This document shows positions 11,345 to 24,378 of a DNA stretch of 64,000 nucleotides, in pieces. Made by a program: the position numbers and the translations under genes. The number at the start of each line of letters is the position of its first letter. Position 1 is the stretch's first letter. The stretch comes from Apium graveolens (taxonomy: Eukaryota; Streptophyta; Magnoliopsida; Apiales; Apiaceae), in contig NC_133647.1 of NCBI RefSeq assembly GCF_009905375.1, positions 1,302,001 through 1,366,000 on the forward strand, read 5' to 3'. The notes under the pieces are model-generated. The model made no database searches and was not told the origin of the DNA. It saw only the letters and a list, made by a program, of their open reading frames with translations.

Positions 11345-12762
11345 TGATAAGTGGCATTTTATACCACTTAGAATATCTTAAAATGGCTTAAATTGGTGTC
11401 TTGAAATCATGTATTTTGTGTATTTGATGCGTTTTTCTAGTGTTTATGCATTTCAGGGTATTAGTTGCATTTCGGGGGAGGAATCATCAAGAATAAGCCT
11501 TGGCATGTGTGTTCACCGTTGCGAGAGGAAAGGAACGGGCAGATTACGGCGAAGAAACGGAGCAAACTTGGATTTTTTCCAGTGGAGGCCTGCGCGCCCG
11601 CGCAGCTATGCTGAGCGGCCGCGCAGGGTCGGGAATTTTGCTGAATTATTTTAGACTTCTACTTCTGTTTGGCTTCCAACTTCTATGTAATCTGAGTTTT
11701 ATGGGACTATTATATAAGTAGATTTGAGACGTTTTCACAGAGAGGATTAAGAAGAAGAAGATTGTGTTTTACTCAAGAAGCGAAGGAGATAAGGAAGAAG
11801 ACCGATTTAGCACACCGCAACGAAGAGGAAGCATATTTTCTTGTGATTCTTGTTTCGTTGTAACGTTGGATGCTAGTTTTCTTTCTTTGACTTATTTACT
11901 CTTGTGACGTACTCTGTTTTAATATAATTAGTTTAGTTATTATTTTCTTGTGTTTGTTATTATGATTTCGTATGAACCCATAATGGCGATAAGTTCTATT
12001 ATGGGCTAATCGTGATCATGGGGTTGCAACGGATTTATTATGGAATTCTTTAGTTAATTGTTTAATACTTTAGTGTGTGATGATTGCTTGATATCTAGTA
12101 TTGGTTGTGCGTATTCGTCTTATGTGCGTCGCGAACATATAAGATAGGGTGTTAATCTCTTGTGAAGCGACGGTGGATCTTGAGATTTAGAACTTGCCAT
12201 GCTAGCATAGGTTCATGTACGTTATGCATGATTAGTGGGTAACTCTAACAGTTTTATTTGCCCTATGTAATCAAAAAGGAATAACTTGTGCTTAAATCAT
12301 TGTGTTGTCAATTTCTGTAGACATATAGGAACTCAACATAATTGATGACTATTCGACTTCTATCTTAATTGTGGATGCTTGGTAGAATGGTATTAGTACA
12401 ATGAAAGTTGGCTTTTATCAGTTTAGTGTTATTCGATTAATATCATCAATGTCACATGCTAAAGGTAATAACAATGGCTATAGAAGGAAGTAATAATGAA
12501 GTTGTGATCTCATGAGTGTTTTATTATTGATAAATTGAAGTGTTAGTTAAGTGGTTAATTAAGTAGTTAATTATAGTTAATATTTAATCAACAATTTTAA
12601 GTGTTATTATCTTAACATTGAGAAGTAATCATACATTGGTGAGTGAGTTTAATTAGACAATAATTTAGTCTGAGTCTCTGAGGGAACGAACTAGAAAATA
12701 TTCTATATTACTTGCGAACGCGTATACTTGCGTGAATATTAGCGCGTGTTTCCGCCCTAACA
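11345..12762 (+). repeat. A 3' LTR (1418 bp)
   Basis: TGATAAGTGG to CCTAACA, paired with 1617-3032. The 2-bp length difference is an extra TG near 11510. The palindrome pair is at 11590-11626. Confidence 0.95.
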
Positions 12763-12767
12763 CTCCT
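12763..12767. repeat. Target-site duplication of element A, right copy (CTCCT)
   Basis: Matches 1612-1616. Beyond it the G gag frame resumes. Confidence 0.95.
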
Positions 12768-13126
12768 TCCAATGCTCGCGTGGATTCCCACCAATAGTTC
12801 GCCTCGCCCTTCAAAAAGTAGCTTGCAAACTTGGTCTTCTGCTCAGTTCCTGCTCCGACTAATTCAAAAGCCTTTTCCATCTCCTTGAGCCATGCGTTAG
12901 CTTCCACAGGATCAGCACTTCCTTTGAACTCAGGTGGCTTCACTGCTTGAAACTGCTTAAAAGTCACTGCAGGTGGTGCTGCTGCTTGGTGTTGCTGTTG
13001 CTGTTGTTGCTGCTGTGTAAGATGTAACATCTGCTGTTGCATCAGTCCTAACATCTGGATAATCGTTGGATCCGTACAGCTCTTGGTACGATCCTCTCCT
13101 GAATTATTTCTTCTCTTTGGTGCCAT
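12768..13126 (-). pseudogene. G gag, N-terminal part
   Basis: Minus-strand ATG at 13126 (MAPKRRNNSGED). A Gln-rich stretch (eight consecutive Q) is followed by the conserved chromovirus gag segments FQAVKPPEFKGSADPVEANAW and FLKGEANYWWES. The frame runs to the A insertion and rejoins 1616-1 exactly in frame (359 + 199 nt to the first stop codon boundary is divisible by 3), so A inserted without rearrangement. 13127-13571 is a 445-bp leader with no convincing ORF. Confidence 0.88.
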
Positions 13127-13571
13127 TATTCTGGTAAGAAACAATCAATATATATAATAATCTGTCAAGCATTGTGTCAAATATGTAGCAATTCCTTAGC
13201 ATATTAAAGTTCGCAAACACTATCTCTTCTCAAAATATCATAAACTTGCTACCATATTAACACAAGCGACATGATTATCACATAATCCTGCTTATTATCT
13301 CGAGAATAATAACACAAAGAAAATTTACTCCGAATTATCCAAACCTTTTAAATCCTTGCTCGAAATCTTAACTAAACCAACAAAATAGCAGGGCAATAAC
13401 ACAAGGCCTAAAGCTAAATGCAAAACAGGAAACCTAAACAACTTAACTACAACCTAACCCAATAACCTAAATTTAATCCTATAAAAGCTAAACTACACGC
13501 GCCTATCTTATGTGATCTTCTTATGACTCATCTATGCAATCCTACGCCTGTTTCAGTGACCATAACCTGTA

Positions 13572-13583
13572 GCTCTGATACCA
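13572..13583 (-). other. G primer-binding site, tRNA-iMet
   Basis: Minus-strand TGGTATCAGAGC, the standard complement of the initiator tRNA-Met 3' end, three nt inside the LTR end at 13587. Confidence 0.9.
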
Positions 13584-13586
13584 ACC

Positions 13587-16500
13587 TGTGACGACCTTCA
13601 AACCCGGGGTCTAGATTTGGGGGTCACTAGCCAATAAACCAAAATGAAATAATCACAGCGGAATAATATAATAAATATGACCCCTTGCATGCAACTGGAT
13701 CGATCACAGGTTATAGTATGGAACAGGCACTAATACAAACCAACTGTTATTACAAACCATAAGTCTAATTAGTTTTACAACTTATTCAAATTTTATTACA
13801 AACCTTTATACTATTCAAGCGTCCCAAACTGTCTACCTGGAAAACACACCAAACTAGTTACAAGCACTCGACTTCTGATCAAACTTGGGACTCAAGCCTG
13901 CTCTGGCTTAGCTGAAATATTAGAATAATAAATAAGTATGAGCGAAAGAAATGCTCAGCAAGGAGTATAAAGTTTATAAATGAACAACAATAACAATATC
14001 TGAGTAAAATCAGAAGCTGATATAGACTTTAAAGTTTAAGCGACAGTTTAATAAAACACAATTATGCACTATGCTGTTCCTGATGATCAGTCATGAAACA
14101 ACACCGGTATCCCGCAGCCATACCGTAAATATAGGTATCGATATCCCGCAGCCATACCGTACCTATTGCATATCCATGAAGAAGGCATATATTCGCCTAG
14201 CAAGATATTACACTTTCGTATAATAACTCACACTGGACCGGTGCCTCGGCCCCTTATGCTAACCAAGAATCAATTCACGAAACAATTTTTGATTAAAGGA
14301 GTCGAATCAATGACATCCTTATCTATTCAACTCCCCATGTCACATGGTCCGGAGTTATCTCAACAACTGATGGCGAAATAACTAGAACAATTAGTTATTT
14401 GCTAATCTCAATTCAAAGTCTCACTGTATAGAGTATATCTAGATAGTATAGTTATTCACTATCTATCGAATCAAAAGGTTGGTTCTAGCAGAATGATTGC
14501 TAGAATACGAGAATGTCAATAAATATAGGAATATTGATATTCAATATGCTATCAAAGTATTTATAACCAGTTCTTATATTTGAATATGTAAAACAATAAG
14601 CTATTCTGAATTTAGAATAGGGGAGAATACTTGCATAATATAGTTCGAAATGAACATCACTTGAACGATAAGTGAAGTTAGGGTACTTGCCTGGTATGCT
14701 CGATAACCTCTTACTATAACTCTGCTTATAGATGCTGGCTACTATCTCCGTCTAACACTTGACTGCACTCATTGCTACTCGATTCTATAAACAAAAGAAC
14801 TATCTTAATTGATAGACCAAACTCAATCGATGTAACTATACGTCTTAACATCTACCCGATCGTTTATAACTAGCATGGCATTTTAAAACTGTAACAGATA
14901 GCATGTATATCACGTAACACGTAATCATGGTATTCGTATAACACATAATTACGTATTTCATGTAACACATAAGTCAGATCATTAAAAGATAGGTCCTAGG
15001 GCGTTTAAAATGAAAATCAGATCAATATTAGCATTTACCGATCAAATACCGACTCAAACTGATTCACAAATCAAATGACATTGCAATACAAAAGAAATTA
15101 GGTCTCAAAAGTATTTTTATTGGAAGCGTAATATTTTTCTGAGTCTGTACGCGTTCGTTTCGTATTAAACGGACGAACGGTTTAATTATTATGAATAAAA
15201 TAAGGAATAAATAGATTTAAATCAATTAATAATAATATTAATTGATTTTTAAATACCAAAATATAATTTTTAAAACCTAAAAAATTAATTTTTAGGAATT
15301 ATTTGAATTAATTATAAATAATTTACATTTATTTAACTATTTATAAATAAAATTAATTAATTAATTAATTTTTAATCAATTAATTAAATTCATAAATAAT
15401 TAACTAAAATGAATTATAAATAATTAAATCAAATGGTATTTTTGAAAATAATTAAAGAAAATAATTTTTAGAATTTAAAATAATTAAATACATAATTTTT
15501 AGAATTTTAAAATAATTATTAAATGGTTTTTGAAATTAAATAAATGATTTTCAAAAATAGAAAATGAATTTTTAAAATAAATAAAACAGAAAATCCCACA
15601 AACAAGTTTTTAGGGCTGGGGTTTGGGGAATAAAAATCAAAACCGGGTCAAGGGTATTGGGTTTCCGGGTCCTGCAAGAACCCTAACGGGTCTGTATGAA
15701 TGTGGCCGGAAAATTCCCGCCGATTTCTGGAATTTCCAGATTCCGGTCGCCGGGAAATTTTCCGGCGTGGCCCTTTTCCAGTCCAACACAGTCCCATCGA
15801 ATCCAGCATCAACCATTTAGCACTACAACACTTACTGGGTTTGTTTACCAGTCGAAAACGACATGAAATCGCCTGGAAAACACACAGGTCCGGTCGATTA
15901 ACGCTCAAACACCGGTGAACTTGCCGGTTTTCCGACGAGCTGCCCAACATCAACCAAATCCAACCTCCTATAGCTAAAAACGAAGCCTACAATCTCAGGA
16001 AGTCATTCGTGTATTCACAATCATCAAATCATCAACAAGAAAAGCAGAGAATTCAATCAAAAATTCGATCCTTAAAACGAATTTGTACTACCTAATTAAG
16101 TGATCGTTTGCTACGTTTTTTATATACGAATAAGTTCAGAATCATCCCAGGAATCTAATTCAAGCATCAAAATCAATCAAAAATCAACAGATAGTAAAGA
16201 CCTAAATCGAACAAAACGAAGAACAATGTTTTTTTCTAAAAACTGAACCTCAGTTCATGATATTTGTATCGAAATAACGGCTGTGCTTTCGGCTTTGATT
16301 TGGGATTGAAATCGTTGTAAACGGATGCCTCCAGAGGAATCAATCGATCGAATTGGCTCAAGAACGAACCCTAGAACCCTAAATCCCCAATTATGATTTT
16401 CCTATTTATTTTTTTTTCTGAATTTTTAATAAAATAAAAATAAATAGATAAATCAGTAATCAGCTATTTATACGTAGAACAAATTATATCCCCAAAATTA

Positions 16501-16950
16501 TTTAAGGGTGTTTTTATCCTTTAATTATAATAATAAGGCCCTAAAATAATAATTACTGGGAATAATTTAAAAAACAATAAAATATAAAATTAATATCAAA
16601 ATTCCCAAAAATTGTGAATAATTCAAAAATACAAAAATAAAGGGTATTTGAAGTACGAATAATTTTATAAAAATAAAAACATCGATTTTGTGGGGTTTGT
16701 CGTCCCGGTGGCATCCCGGTCCGTTGATTTTTGAAAAACAAAAACGATCCCTAAATTACCAGAAAATCCCGAAAACACGTAAAATGCATTCAAACGCACA
16801 TAAAATCAAATAAAACAGGTATCTTAATAAAGATGCTAATAATACGCGTCCCGATTGCAAATAAGTTCTTATAATTACAATTTAAACTTATTTTTAATCA
16901 ATCGAAAAAAAATTTTGGCCCGCACAAAAACACACATAACAGTTATAACA
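13587..16950 (-). repeat. G 5' LTR (about 3.36 kb)
   Basis: The PBS-proximal end reads TGTGACGACC on the plus strand. The outer end is taken at AACAGTTATAACA (16950) because this gives a TG...CA LTR and because similarity of the flank to the D LTR resumes at 16951. No gene is seen. It contains two copies of a segment including ATCCCGCAGCCATACCGTA near 14107-14162, and very AT-rich DNA at 15200-15600. Only one G LTR is in the window, so the outer end is unproven. Confidence 0.7.
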
Positions 16951-19661
16951 TCTCATATCATAGCAACAATTACTTTAAATTTATAAAACACACATTATTA
17001 TTTATTTAATATATAATATTCACAAAATTTTCCCATGATTACATCTGTCGTGCATAAGATAATCATTAACTAGATATAAGTTAAAAAGATGAAGTTACAA
17101 AACACTCCAATATACTTATATCTTTTTCGAATACTACTTGAACTATCACCGTTCAAGGTATAAATAGTTCATCCCATAGATGAAGCTATAAGACAAAACT
17201 TGTATAGAATCAATCTTTGAAATATCATCCAAAATGAAATGAAGTTACGAGATACTTCATTTGATGACAACATTATTTTGAAAACTCGACCCTGCCAACA
17301 CTCAACAATCGCCCAGCCGTAGCCTTTCTATCGAAGTGCTCTGGGTAGTGTTGCAGAAATATCCAACTGGATGATAAACTCATTACGGGAGTTTGCCGCG
17401 CCAGGAAAGACCACTCACGATGATCAGTCGCAGTAGTGCAACCCTACCATTTTCTACATGTAGAGGAGAACTTTCGGATTTACTTGTCAACCGAACACTG
17501 GACTCCTAAGGAATGGACCGTCTTAGCGGAACTTCCGGGCCATTTGGACCAATATAATACGTTGGGCTGGCGCCACTCGACCACTTACGCCACTCTTAGT
17601 TCAGATGAAATCCATGACTCTGAAACTTAAAGCTTGTCTCCCCTTCCCCCAAGTAGGAACTTGTTGATACGACTCCACCAAGAACTCGCATCTAGTTAGA
17701 AAGAAAAACTCACTGATATTTCCCAGGCGATGCCTGTTAATGGATTAACTTATTCCAAGAATTTTACTTCCCGAGTGTTGGGTAAGTAATGAAAAACTCT
17801 TTTCTCAAAACAGCAACCTTGTTGCGAGTATAAAAATACATCACGGAGTTGGATCCCTCAGATTTTTGAGTGAGTATTTAAATCCCCTTCGAAAGGAAGA
17901 TCTTAAATTTGAAAACGAGTTTTAGGATCCTCTCTAACTTTCAAAAATAGTTTTGATAAAGTTTGAAAGTAATCTCTGGAAATATTTATAGAAAGAATGA
18001 TTTGATAATATCAATTATTTTCCGAATATATGGAAAATATCGAAACATTATTCTTTAGTAAAATAAAGAATATTATTTAATAAAATAAGTGGAGTCATAA
18101 GTCCTCGAATGAATATTCAAAATAATATTCATTAAATAAAATAAGCGCAGTCATAAGTCTTCGAATGAATATTCAAAATAATATTCATTTATAATATAAA
18201 ACTATCGAATAAATATTATTCGATTAATAGTTTTGGAAACTATTTTATATATATATATAATATACTCGGGAACATCGCCTCCCGGTTTAGAAAAATGTTC
18301 AACTCTGGGTCCCCTATACTAAGGGTATACGCAGATACTGCTTATCTCTAGCATAGGTATTATGCAGTTTATAATCATTTGAATCAACAATGAGATATCA
18401 AGATTACGAAATAGGCATGCATATATATCATATCAACATACTCAAATATATCGCAAGATTTGCTAATAACAATCATGCACTTATCACAAGATAATGCATA
18501 TACATATATACATCACAACAACAGTATAACGGGTAGAAAACTTGCCTGAGTGCTTCGGGGTAGACTTAAACTTAGAGTGGGTCCGGTAACCTATGAATAA
18601 AAACATAAGCCGGAATTAAACCACGGTCAGTTAAGAAACTAGACTTTATCCACTTAGACCCTAACGTTCGCTTATACGCTTAACGATTTGTGTTAATCGC
18701 TCGCGCACCCTCGACTCCACCAATTTTAATAAACTAATCGTTATGAATTTTAAGGCGACTCTTTCGCGAGAACTTTACCAACTGATTAATTAATCTTACA
18801 TAATTGTTTCGTAATCCAATTAGTCTTTTAAGGGCCTTAAACAAGGTTTCAAAGTTAAGCGAGGGGTAAAGGTTCGTTCGCAAAATATCGTAACTTAAAA
18901 TGGTCGTTTCTCCTAAACCGTAAATTGGATCTAAGCGAACCACATACCAAAACGAATCTTACGACATGAGCTAGATAAACATGGCAAGTTTACATATTGG
19001 TAAGTGAGATTTCTTTCCCGAACACTAAGTACAAGCAGTTGAATGAAAACGGGCATTACGACGGCTATGTTTACGCGATTACCAATGTTCATACCACTCC
19101 AATTAACTACCAACCAACTCATAATCATCAATACAACAAAACTCACCTAAACCATACCACATCAGTCCATAAACTCCAAGTTTTTCAACTCAAACAACCA
19201 CAATCAATACCTATGAACTATAATCAAGCTTCAATTACCAAAACACTTCCAAATCAAACCAAACTACTAATAATCACAATCCATGCTTCTCATTTCACAA
19301 AACCAACCATTAAACTTACTAACAAATAAAGTAAAGGCTAGGGTTTGAAGTTTATACCTTCCTTGGTAGATGTTAAGTTGCTAGGAAACCTTAGGGAGCC
19401 TCCTGCAAGTTTGATCTTTCTAAAGAAATCAAGAACATAAAGTTAGGTTTTGAAGTTTCTAAAAGTCCGATTAAAAGAACTGTAAATAAAAGGGTCTTAC
19501 TATGCTTATTTAGAAGATACTTGTGAACATGAGTTGTAGGCTATCTCAATACCTTTCCAACGAGCTATAGGACACAACATTTTAGTGAGTATTAAAGAAG
19601 ATATGGAAGTTGGAAGTTGCTGGTATAGAACACAACATTTGAGTGAGTATTGAACACAACA
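16951..19661 (-). mobile_element. H: reverse-oriented fragment of a chromovirus LTR related to D
   Basis: Reversed, this aligns by eye with the D LTR (about 29700-32390): the same blocks near GGTAATCGCGTAAACATAG, the AGGCAAGTTTTCTACCCG block, the AATGAATATT repeats (18081-18200) and the CGAAAGGCTACG block. It is clearly diverged, so it is a different subfamily copy. G appears to be inserted at its left end, and its right end joins the truncated RT of F. No coding sequence is seen. Confidence 0.7.
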
Positions 19662-21777
19662 TCCTGATGGATTCAAGTCTAGCAACTGGTGCAAAGGTTT
19701 CGTCATAGTCAATCACTTCTTATTGAGAATAACCCTTAGCAACCAGTCTCACCTTATTCCTTGTTATAATTCCATCTTCATGAAGCTTGTTTGTGAAAAC
19801 CCATTTTGTGCCTATCACTAATTTGTCTTTAGGTCTGGGTACAAGCTTCCACACTTTCTGTCGTTCAAACTGATTGAGTTCCTCTTGCATAGCAATCACC
19901 CAATCAGGATCCCTAAGAGCTTCATCTACCTTCTTTGGGTCCATTTGAGATAGAAACCCAGAATATAAACATTCATTTGCTGTAGCTCTTCTAGCCTTAA
20001 CTCCAATGTCAGGATTACTAAGTATCAAGTTCTGAGGGTGGTTCTTACTCCAAACTCTATGTCTTGGTAGACTATCCCTTGATGACTCAGCATTTCCAGA
20101 ATTTTGTAGTGTCTGACTACCAGATCCTTGTTCTTCTCCTTGTTCTGCTCCCCATGAGTTGTTGCCAGCTAGATCTACAGAATCTAAAGCTTGAGGACTA
20201 GTCCCTGAGATAGTGTGACTTGTCTCTTGACCATTACCTTCAAAATCTGCATCAGAATTATGATCATCAGGATCATTTCCATTGTCATTGTTGTCTGGAA
20301 CAACTTCAGGTTCATCTTCTCCATCAGAAAGATCTTCAACATAAAGATTATCACTATCATCTACCTTCTGAATACTTGGGAGCTTGGCGTCATCAAATGT
20401 TACATTAAGGTTTCCACAACCTTTTGATTACTAATCACATATACCCTGTAAGCCTTTGACTCCAGAGAATAGCCTATAAAGATTCCTTCTTCAGCTTTAG
20501 CATCAAACTTTCCAAGATTCTCATCGTCCTTAAGCACAAAGCATTTTCCTCCAAATACATGAAAGTATTTCACTGTTGGTTTCTTATTGGCCATTAACTC
20601 ATAAGGGGCCTTCTCATATACCTTATTGATCAGGGTTCTGTTTTGAGTGGAGCATGCAGTGTTAACTACTTCAGCCCAAAAGTATGTACGAAGATTGGCT
20701 TCATTAAGCACAATCCTTGCAGCTTCAACTAATGTTCGATTCTTCCTCTCAACCACTCCATTTTTTCGTGGTGTCCTTGGTGCTGAAAACTGTCTTGAGA
20801 TGCCCTTCTCGACACAGAAATCATTAAATTTTGCATTTCCGAATTCAGTTCCATTGTCTGATCTGATTGTTCGCACAAGCACTCCAGTTTCTAACTCAAT
20901 CTTGTTGATGTGATCAATAATCATCTCAGATGCTTTATCCTTTGAATGTAAGAATAACACCCATGTGTATCTGGAATAGTTATCAACAATCATTAAGCCA
21001 TATTTCTTTCTTGACATAGACATGACATTGACAGGACCAAAGAGATCCATGTGAAGGAGTTGTAGTGGTTCAGTGATGTTGGACATTGTCTTCTTCTTGT
21101 GTGATGTCCTCTTTGACTTTCCCTTCTCACATGCTTCACAAAGTCCATCAGGACTGAATTCCATCTCGGGAAATCCTCTCACCAGTTCCCTCTTAACCAA
21201 AAAATTCATGGTCTTGAAGTTCAAGTGGGAGAGCTTCTTATGCCATAACCAACTTTCATCTGGAGAGGATTTACTGTAGAAGCACATTACTTGACCATCT
21301 GCAGAATTCCAATCAGCTACGAATAAGTCACCCTTTCTAACTCCATTGAGAGTTAGCTTCTCATTCTTCTGATTAGAGATCAAACACTTCTCCTTCTTGA
21401 ACAAGACTTTGCATCCTTTTTCACAAAACTGACTGATACTGAGGAGATTATGCATAAGACCTTCAACCAGGGAGATTTCTTTAATGATAACATTGCCAAT
21501 TTCCAAACAGCCATATCCCGTAGTATAACCTTTGTTGTCATCTCCAAAAGTAACCACTGGGACACCTTTCTCAACCACCTTTGATAGTAAGGCTCTATCT
21601 CTAGTCATATGCCTTGAATATCCACTTTCTAGAATCGACATGACCTTCTTCTGCTTAATGCCCTGAAAACAAAGATAATTGGGTTTCTTTGGTACCCAAA
21701 CTAAGTTAGGTCCAGAAGACTTAGAAGCATTTGAATATATAAAATTTCTCTTAACAGAATTGACAGGCTTAACAGTT
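19662..21777 (-). pseudogene. F pol remnant: protease, integrase, partial RT
   Basis: The protease motif reads ESGYSRHMT at about 21635 where the family has DSG, so the catalytic Asp is lost. Integrase (21640-20400, about 413 codons open) keeps its zinc-binding part (WHKKLSHLNF... CEACEKGK) and the catalytic motifs LHMDLFG, RSDNGTEF and NGVVERKN, so D, D and E are present. A break near 20400 is followed by a Ser/Asp/Gln-rich linker and the RT start (MQEELNQFERQKVWKLVPRP, KWVFTNKL). After a stop near 19720 the sequence reads DYDETFAPVARLESIRML and ends at 19661. RT's catalytic YVDD region and RNase H are absent. Confidence 0.85.
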
Positions 21778-24165
21778 TTTTGACTGTTTCCTTGTCACTT
21801 TCAGAAGCACCAACAGACTTGCTTTTGGGCTTGGTGACATGTGACACTTTCCTAGATTTAGAAGGGCTTACAGTCTTTAATCTACCAGTGTTCTTACTAA
21901 CATTCTTATCATGATCATGAGATGTATTATGTGAGTGTGTGGAATCAAGATAAGTGTGCATGAAAGATACTACACATGGCATTCAAACATATTTATCACA
22001 TTTAGAAACTTTAAGCATGTTAGGCATGTTATGCACATAAGCATTCTTAACATTGTCTACTTTACCCTTTCTACAAGCATGAGTAAGGTGACCAGCAGAA
22101 CCACAGTTATTACATAACTTCTTAGGGCCATTAGTTCCTATCCTGCCATTTCTACTTCTATTCTTCTTATTCTTGAAAGTAAAACCTAGTCCAGCAAAGG
22201 GTAAGTCAGAGTCACTAGCAACAGACATAGGTTTCTTTGCCTTTTGTCTCTTTGAGAGCTCGAGATCCTCAACAAGCATCTCATGATGAATATAAAGATT
22301 ATCTTCATCAAAGGGCTCAACAGTAGCTTTCTTAAATAAAGGCTTCTTAGCTTCCTTAAGAACATGAGGTGTACTAGAGTGATTAACAAATTTCTCTACA
22401 GGCTCATTTTCAACTACTCGTTTCTTAGAAGCTTTTCTAAGTTCGTCGTAGTCTAAGACTATCCCAAACTTTCCACCTACTACGTGATCAGCTATGAGCT
22501 TCTTAGCAAGATTTGCAGAATCAGTAAAAGTATGCAATTTAGTTTCTAATTCTGCATTCTTGTTCTTAAGCTCTTCCTCTATCTTAAGGTGCTTAGTAAT
22601 CTTAAGCTCTAAATATTTATTGGTTTGCTTAAGATTCTCAACACTGACCCTATCTAGAACTAACTTATCATTTTCATCTTTAACTTTCTTTAGTTCTAAT
22701 CTAAGGTCTTCGACATCAAGCAGAGTACATCTTAGTGTAGTACTAACATTTCTATACACTTCTTTTACAGCATCATGTTGTTTAATACATTCCTTTGTAT
22801 TGCATCGTGCCTTAAGATAATGATGAGAAATAGCATTTCCATACACTAGGACAGTGTGCCTGAAGGCGACACAGTGTTCATTCTCACACAAGTTATCTGG
22901 AGGTAAAGCACGAATAGTTGGAAATATTACCTGAGAAGAAGATTCTGCCGTCAATGCTAGATTTCCATATTGCTCTTCTTCATCATTAGTGTCATCCCAG
23001 CTTTTTCCCTCAGCTATGTAAGATTTCACTAGATACTTTCTTGAGCTACCTGAGTCCTTCTTCTGATAAGCTTTGCCTTTATCCCTTGCCTGTTGAGGCT
23101 TCCTACATTCAGTGGCAAAGTGCCCAACCTCATCACAATTATAGCATATGAACTTGCTTCTATCAACCATCCCTGTCTTGTAACCTGATCCAGAAGATGA
23201 ACTTGACCTTTGACCACGATTGCTGCTTCCAGAACCCCTAAAGCCTTGCTTCCTTCTAAACTGATGTTACTGAACATCCCATCTAAGTAGGCCATAGTAG
23301 GATCTTCCATACTTTGCATCTCCTCAGTGGTGTAGTAGTCACTTGGATTCCCAGAAAGGTTTCCATCATCCATCTCAGCCTCAAAGAGCGTTTTAGCTTT
23401 AGATTTAGGCTTTTCAGCAGTAATGTCAAGCTCTTTGATTCCACTGGCTACAAGAGCAGTTGTCTTGAGTAGTTCAGCATTCTTACTATCAACTGTACCA
23501 CCACCATAGATGATCTTCCTTTGTTCTTGCTCTATTTCATGAGTCTTCAGCTTACCATACAACTTCTCAAGTGTCATGGTTTCAAAGTCAACACACTCAC
23601 GAACAGATGAAGCCTTGTTCTCTAAGTGGTGAGGTAGGACTAGCATAAACTTCCTGTTGACTTCTCTCTGAGGATAAGTCTTGCCGTGAATACTCAATTC
23701 ATTTAACAGCTTGTTCAGTCTTTCAAAGACTTGAGTAATACTTTCTCCAGGCAAGGACTTAAAGGCCTCATATTGTGAAGTCAAGATGTCCAATCGATTG
23801 TTCCTGACATCTTCAGTTCCTTCCATAAGCAGTTCTATGGTTTCCCACATGTGCCTTGCACTCTCACAGACCATAATTTGGTGACTCATGTCATCATCCA
23901 TTGAATCCACCAAAATAAGCTGTAGGCCTTCATCTAGAGCTATCAGTTATTTGTCACGTACACTCCATTCAGCTTCAGGACATGACATTCTCATATTAGG
24001 CAACTCCGGATGATCCTTCATCGGCACATGTCTTCCTTCTCTCAATACTTTCATATACTCTGGATTCGACGCCCGAATATACAATAGCATTTTCTTTTTC
24101 CATAGATTATATCTCGATTTATCAAATTGAGGAACCTTGATATTACCAACTTTCTGAGAACTCAT
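21700..24165 (-). pseudogene. F gag (SIRE-like), broken
   Basis: ATG at 24165 (MSSQKVGNIKVPQF). The copia gag core includes ARHMWETIELLMEGTEDVRN and NRLDILTSQYEAFKSLPGE. The zinc knuckle CYNCDEVGHFATEC lies at 23146-23105, then a long heptad-rich coiled-coil segment (about 22840-22480) and a second CX2CX4HX4C motif, CNNCGSAGHLTHAC (about 22110). Defects: TAA at 23949-23947, a one-nt loss near 23262 that shifts frame before the knuckle, a stop at 21985-21983, and another shift in an A-run near 21775. It resembles the intact gag of E (44957-47188) throughout, so the two are related. Confidence 0.85.
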
Positions 24166-24366
24166 CTTATTAGATCTGAGAAAAATTCGCAATATAACAT
24201 CTCAAAATATGATAACCCAGTCAGTCAACAATACCAAACCAGTCAAGTCAAAACCAACAAGTCCAAGTCAGATCTACACACCAAAAGCACTCCCAGACTC
24301 CGTACAACCAAAATCAACAACAAAACTTGCTAATCTAACGTATCAGATCTGTATATTGATCAACAA

Positions 24367-24378
24367 GCTCTGATACCA
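24367..24378 (-). other. F primer-binding site, tRNA-iMet
   Basis: Minus-strand TGGTATCAGAGC, two nt from the LTR end at 24381. Confidence 0.9.

Larger units (their letters stand above)
1617..12762 (+). mobile_element. Element A: complete Athila-lineage Ty3/gypsy retrotransposon
   Basis: An 11.1 kb element in plus orientation inside the gag of G. Order: 5' LTR, tRNA-Asp PBS, Gag-Pol frame (3174-8540), palindrome array and TATA region, ORF2 (9035-10207), noncoding spacer, PPT, 3' LTR. The Athila assignment rests on the tRNA-Asp PBS, the [10 protein letters not shown] protease, the single Gag-Pol frame and an extra ORF after pol. By eye the LTRs differ at about 16 positions plus a 2-bp indel (about 1 percent), so insertion is recent. 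All three Gag-Pol stops and all three ORF2 stops mean this copy cannot supply its own proteins without readthrough. Confidence 0.95.
1..16950 (-). mobile_element. Element G: chromovirus-type Ty3/gypsy retrotransposon (5' part)
   Basis: Read on the minus strand, this is the 5' portion of a Tekay/Del-like gypsy element: LTR 16950-13587, tRNA-iMet PBS 13583-13572, leader, gag from 13126, protease, and the start of RT at position 1. The rest of pol and the 3' LTR lie outside the window. Element A interrupts it at 1612-12767, and removing A with one CTCCT copy restores one continuous reading frame. The outer LTR end at 16950 is inferred from a TGTTAT terminus and from H homology resuming at about 16951. 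G has no ORF between PBS and gag, unlike C and D. Confidence 0.85.

Noticed and set aside
12950..13010. CTG/CAG-rich run as an unstable microsatellite locus
   Set aside because: It encodes the Gln-rich stretch of the G gag on the minus strand and is short and mixed.
13572..13583. tRNA-like sequences (TGGTATCAGAGC, TGGCGCCG) as tRNA genes
   Set aside because: Only the 12-18 nt complementary to tRNA 3' ends is present, next to LTRs; these are primer-binding sites.
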